A model generated the notes under the pieces. It worked only from the letters and a program-made list of their open reading frames with translations. It had not been told where the DNA came from and ran no database searches. Of a DNA stretch of 8,282 nucleotides, positions 5,717 through 8,282 are shown one piece after another. This DNA comes from an uncultured Gammaproteobacteria bacterium (lineage in GTDB: Bacteria; Pseudomonadota; Gammaproteobacteria; Rariloculales; Rariloculaceae), in the NCBI GenBank assembly GCA_946887385.1, contig CAMPKU010000205.1, positions 1 through 8,282 on the forward strand. The letters are read 5' to 3'. The translations under genes were made by a program, and so were the position numbers. The first letter of the stretch is position 1. Every line of letters starts with the position of its first letter.

Positions 5717-7007
5717 CGGCGGCTGCCGCGGCGGGCGCGTCGCGCGGCCACTCGATCACGATTCTTGCGCCGCCGAGCGCCGATTTTTCGACGCGCGCGG
5801 TGCCGCCGTGTAGCGCTGCGACGCGGGCGACGATTGCGAGGCCCAACCCGTAGCCGCCGGTGCCGCGGCTGCGGCTGTCGTCGAGCCGCGCGAAAGCCTT
5901 GAAAACCTTCTCGCGATCGTCTTCGGGGATGCCGGGCCCGTCGTCCTCGACGGCCAGCGTGTAGTGGTGCGCGTTCTCCGTGATCTCGATCGACGCTGCA
6001 TGCTGCGCATAGCGGCAAGCGTTGACGAGCAGGTTGCTCGCCGCAAGCGCCATGCGGTCGGGGTCCATGCGCACGGCGGTGGGCGGCGCGCGATACGAGA
6101 TTGCCTGACCGTCGCGCAGGCGGCACTTCGCGGCCGCCGCCTTCGCCCAGGCGTCGGCAGGCGTGAGCTGCCAGTTGAGCTCGGTGTCCGGATGGTCGAG
6201 CCGCGCGAACTCGAGCATTGCGCCGATGAGGCGGTCGATCTCGCGCACGTCCTGCTCGATCGAGGCGAGCTCTTCGGCGATCGGCTCTTTCTTCGCGATC
6301 ACCGCCATTGCGAATTTGATGCGGGCCAGCGGCGTGCGGATTTCGTGCGACAACGCGCTCGTGAGATCTTTTTGCCCCTGAATCAGGCTCGCGATGCGGC
6401 CCGCCATGTGATCGAAGCTGGCGGCAAGATCGCGCAGCGTGCCGGCCTTGTCGCGCGTGACCATGGGGCGCCGGTAGTCCGCAGCGAAGTCGTGAGCCGC
6501 GCTCGTGAGCAGCTGCACGTCGCGAATCAGCGGCCACAGCCAGATCGCCACGAGCACGACGATGGACAGGTAAAAGAGCGGCGGCACCAGGTTGAGCCAG
6601 GCGGCGCGCGATTGCGCCGCCGCGGCAGGGCCGACTTGTATCGAACCGCCGAGCTCAGGGGAGCTGCGCAGATACAGCGACCGGCCATCGTCAGCGAAGA
6701 GCTCGCGCGTGCCGGTGCTCCCCGCGTCGCTTGCGTGCACGACCGCGTCCGCGGCGAGCAACCGCACCGGGAAACCGAGCTCGCGTTCGAGCTCTTGCGC
6801 AACGCGCGCACGGTCCGCGGGTGCCGCCGCCGCGAGGCGCTGCTCGATCAGCGTCAAGCTCGCCTCGGCCCAGGCGTTCGACGGCGGCGTTAGCGTGTCC
6901 TGCAGGCGGAGGAAGCCGTAATCGAACACGGCCGCCGTCGCGGCCAGGCCGCCGACGATGATCAGATAGGTTCGAAACAGTAACCGGCCCCGCCGGAACA
7001 GCTTCAT
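5706..7007 (-). CDS. rstB: RstB-like sensor histidine kinase
   Basis: A 433-residue inner-membrane kinase. TM1 is at about residues 10-30, a periplasmic sensor at about 31-137, and TM2 at about 138-160. A HAMP linker runs to about 213. The H-box SHEIRTP has the phosphorylated His221. The N-box includes NLLVNACRYA (Asn325, Asn329), G1 is EDDGPGI (354-360) and G2 is GTGGYGLGL (382-390). The C-terminal GGARIVIEWP resembles the GGARFSFSWP end of E. coli RstB as I recall it, and the overall layout matches RstB; the Ala-rich tail after it is extra. The start ATG follows the regulator stop by 6 nt, with a GAGG Shine-Dalgarno (7012-7015) overlapping that stop. It is the third gene of the DUF3019-RR-HK operon. 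The periplasmic sensor is not of a recognisable ligand-binding type, so the signal is unknown. The symbol is by family resemblance only. Confidence 0.92.
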   Translation of the reverse strand: MKLFRRGRLLFRTYLIIVGGLAATAAVFDYGFLRLQDTLTPPSNAWAEASLTLIEQRLAAAAPADRARVAQELERELGFPVRLLAADAVVHASDAGSTGTRELFADDGRSLYLRSSPELGGSIQVGPAAAAQSRAAWLNLVPPLFYLSIVVLVAIWLWPLIRDVQLLTSAAHDFAADYRRPMVTRDKAGTLRDLAASFDHMAGRIASLIQGQKDLTSALSHEIRTPLARIKFAMAVIAKKEPIAEELASIEQDVREIDRLIGAMLEFARLDHPDTELNWQLTPADAWAKAAAAKCRLRDGQAISYRAPPTAVRMDPDRMALAASNLLVNACRYAQHAASIEITENAHHYTLAVEDDGPGIPEDDREKVFKAFARLDDSRSRGTGGYGLGLAIVARVAALHGGTARVEKSALGGARIVIEWPRDAPAAAAAART

Positions 7008-7013
7008 CGAGCC

Positions 7014-7724
7014 TCACCAGGCATCCGGTACGAGCAGGTACCCCTTGCCCCAGATCGTGCGGATGCGCTTCGGCGCCTCGGCGTCGTCGCCGAGCTTTTT
7101 GCGCAGCTTGGAGATTCGGCCGTCGATCGAGCGGTCGAGCCCGTCGTAGTCGATGCCGCGAATGCGCTTGAAGAGGTCCTCGCGGCTCAGAATCGTGCCG
7201 GCGGAGCGAGCGAGCTCGTACAGCAGCTCGAACTCCTGCGTGGTCAGGGCGATTTCCTGGCCCTCGAGCCACACCCGATGCGCTTCGCTCACGCGCAAGC
7301 TGCCGAGCACGATGTCGGCCGAGGGTGCCGCCGCGGCACCGGCGTCGGGCTGCTTGGCATCCAGCCGGCGCAGCAACGCGCGGATGCGTGCGAGCAGCAC
7401 CATGGGCTCCGCCGGTTTCGCCACGTAGTCGTCGGCGCCGGCCTCGAGCCCGATGACCTGATCGATGTCGGCGTCCTTCGCCGTGAGCATCAAAATCGGG
7501 CCCTTGAAGCTCTGGCGCAGCTCGCGGCAGACCGTGAGGCCGTCTTTGCCGGGCAGCATGAGGTCGAGCAGCACGAGGCGCGGCCGCACTTGGTTGAAAC
7601 GCGCGACGGCTGCGGCGCCGTTCGACTCGACGGTCACCGTAAGGCCGTTTTGCGTGAGGTACCGGCTCGTGAGCTCGGCGAGGCGTGCATCGTCTTCGAT
7701 CAGCAGGATGTCCATGGCGCTCAT
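7014..7724 (-). CDS. rstA: RstA-like OmpR-family response regulator
   Basis: A 236-residue regulator. The receiver domain (about 4-120) has the acidic pocket Glu10-Asp11-Asp12, the phospho-acceptor Asp54 in LVLLDLMLPGKDG, Thr81 and Lys103. A linker of about 20 Ala-rich residues follows. The winged-helix trans_reg_C domain (about 137-234) contains RGIDYDGLDRSIDGRISKLRKKL and ends WGKGYLLVPDAW, close to the same region of E. coli RstA. ATG 7724 is chosen because it overlaps the DUF3019 stop as ATGA, the classic coupling arrangement; an internal ATG at 7715 (MDILLIEDD) is the alternative. It is likely to bind the 11-bp-period direct repeats at 4808-4825 and 8150-8167, controlling both its own operon and the MipA/OmpV gene. 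Whether it activates or represses is not evident. Confidence 0.94.
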   Translation of the reverse strand: MSAMDILLIEDDARLAELTSRYLTQNGLTVTVESNGAAAVARFNQVRPRLVLLDLMLPGKDGLTVCRELRQSFKGPILMLTAKDADIDQVIGLEAGADDYVAKPAEPMVLLARIRALLRRLDAKQPDAGAAAAPSADIVLGSLRVSEAHRVWLEGQEIALTTQEFELLYELARSAGTILSREDLFKRIRGIDYDGLDRSIDGRISKLRKKLGDDAEAPKRIRTIWGKGYLLVPDAW

Positions 7725-8125
7725 AAGATGTCCCATACATGACGGCGCGGCCGGTTGCGCCGTCGATCGTCGGAGTCCGCGCTCATGACGTCGAGCGTAG
7801 CCTCCGCAACCGGCGTGGTCGACGCGCCGTTCGTGAGCCAATAGCGGAACGTGGTTTCCACGACGCGCTCGTCAACGACCATGCCCGTTTCCGCGCGCTC
7901 CCAGCAGCGCAGGGGGTCGGGGGCGAGCTCGCTGTGCAGGCAGTACGCGCCCGCGCGGCTGCTCTGCCACGCGACGAGGATCGACAGCGCACAGCTTTCC
8001 TCGCGCCGGTCGGTGATGCAGAGCATGGGTTTTACCGTTAACGTCACGCGCGGTTCCTGACCGCGCACGGCGCTGCCGCTCGCCATGAGCGCCAACGGCA
8101 CCAGCGCGAGTAGCCATACTCGCAT
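7721..8125 (-). CDS. DUF3019 family exported protein
   Basis: A 134-residue small secreted protein. A signal peptide covers about residues 1-22 (MRVWLLALVPLALMASGSAVRG). The mature domain carries four cysteines in a DUF3019-like pattern: LTVKPMLCITDRREESCALSI (C36, C45), YCLHS (C62) and LRCWE (C74), suggesting two disulfides. The basic tail RRRNRPRRHVWDIL matches the family's usual end. It probably acts in the periplasm and, as the first gene of the operon with RstA/RstB-like proteins, is a plausible signal input or accessory to the kinase. The frame is open up to 8263, but that extension is Arg/Pro-rich and would run through the putative operator. ATG 8125 directly before the signal peptide is preferred despite a weak Shine-Dalgarno; an in-frame TTG at 8173 is the alternative. 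Its stop overlaps the regulator start by ATGA. DUF3019 has no established function that I know of. Confidence 0.85.
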   Translation of the reverse strand: MRVWLLALVPLALMASGSAVRGQEPRVTLTVKPMLCITDRREESCALSILVAWQSSRAGAYCLHSELAPDPLRCWERAETGMVVDERVVETTFRYWLTNGASTTPVAEATLDVMSADSDDRRRNRPRRHVWDIL

Positions 8126-8149
8126 CGCTCGGCGCAGCCGCCGCGCAGC

Positions 8150-8167
8150 AATTTGTATCGACTTTGT
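8150..8167 (-). promoter_or_regulatory. Candidate response-regulator operator upstream of the DUF3019 operon
   Basis: Read on the minus strand: ACAAAGT-CGAT-ACAAATT, two 7-mers differing at one base with an 11-bp period. It is 24 nt before the DUF3019 ATG. It matches the element upstream of the MipA/OmpV gene at 15 of 18 positions (16 of 19 with a leading C), in the same orientation toward its gene. TACAAA within it could double as a -10 box; no good -35 was found. Confidence 0.55.
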
Positions 8168-8282
8168 GAGCAACGGTGAGTGCCTCGGCCACCCCTGGCG
8201 CCGGCGTGGCGACCGCGGGCGCGCGTCGGGCCGGATTGTTGCGCACCGGCGGCGGTGTGGCAACGGCAGCGCGCGTGCTCGG
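8168..8282. other. Right-edge segment with no assignable gene
   Basis: Very G+C-rich. Several frames stay open to the edge on both strands. The best is a plus-strand frame from GTG 8176, Ala/Gly-rich with high GC3, which could be the start of a divergent gene. The minus-strand reading is Pro/Ala-rich. Neither has a Shine-Dalgarno or a recognisable domain, so neither is called. Confidence 0.3.

Noticed and set aside
5964..6893. 309-residue plus-strand ORF opposite the kinase gene.
   Set aside because: Arg-rich antisense frame created by high G+C; the minus strand encodes an intact histidine kinase.
8176..8282. Plus-strand GTG frame open to the right edge, possible divergent gene start.
   Set aside because: No Shine-Dalgarno, no recognisable signal or domain, and competing open frames on the other strand; too short to decide.

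Overview
The window is G+C-rich throughout (roughly two thirds by eye), densely coded, and lacks insertion sequences, CRISPR arrays, tRNA or rRNA. Its protein families (an RstA/RstB-like two-component pair, DUF3019, MipA/OmpV, a lipoprotein with an LAAC lipobox, a Tat-exported enzyme) point to the chromosome of a Gram-negative, most likely a high-GC gammaproteobacterium. The species cannot be read from the sequence.

Left part, minus strand (1-1969): a 2OG-Fe(II) oxygenase-like gene (1343-1969) is followed after 5 nt by a class II sirtuin (498-1337). After another 57 nt comes the 5' part of an exported protein with a secretin-N-domain-like segment (1-440, cut by the window edge). An 8+8 bp inverted repeat abuts the Shine-Dalgarno of that last gene.

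Middle part, plus strand (2119-3412): an arylmalonate decarboxylase-like protein carrying a twin-arginine signal is followed by a small exported cupin. Together they look like a two-gene periplasmic small-molecule module. They converge on a minus-strand lipoprotein with Asp-box/BNR-like repeats (3434-4660); a 14-bp perfect palindrome lies in the gap.

Right part (4661-8125): a MipA/OmpV outer-membrane protein (plus strand) faces a minus-strand operon of DUF3019 protein, RstA-like regulator and RstB-like sensor kinase. The regulator start overlaps the DUF3019 stop (ATGA), and the kinase and mipA coding ends overlap tail to tail by 11 bp. The most striking signal in the window is an 18-bp element, built as a direct repeat with an 11-bp period. 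It occurs just upstream of both the MipA gene (4808-4825) and the DUF3019 operon (8150-8167), in the same orientation relative to each gene and matching at 15 of 18 positions. This is the layout expected for an OmpR/PhoB-family response-regulator operator. It suggests the cassette is one self-regulated envelope-sensing unit whose input and purpose are not described as far as I know.

The last 157 bases (8126-8282) hold the second element but no gene I can assign with confidence.
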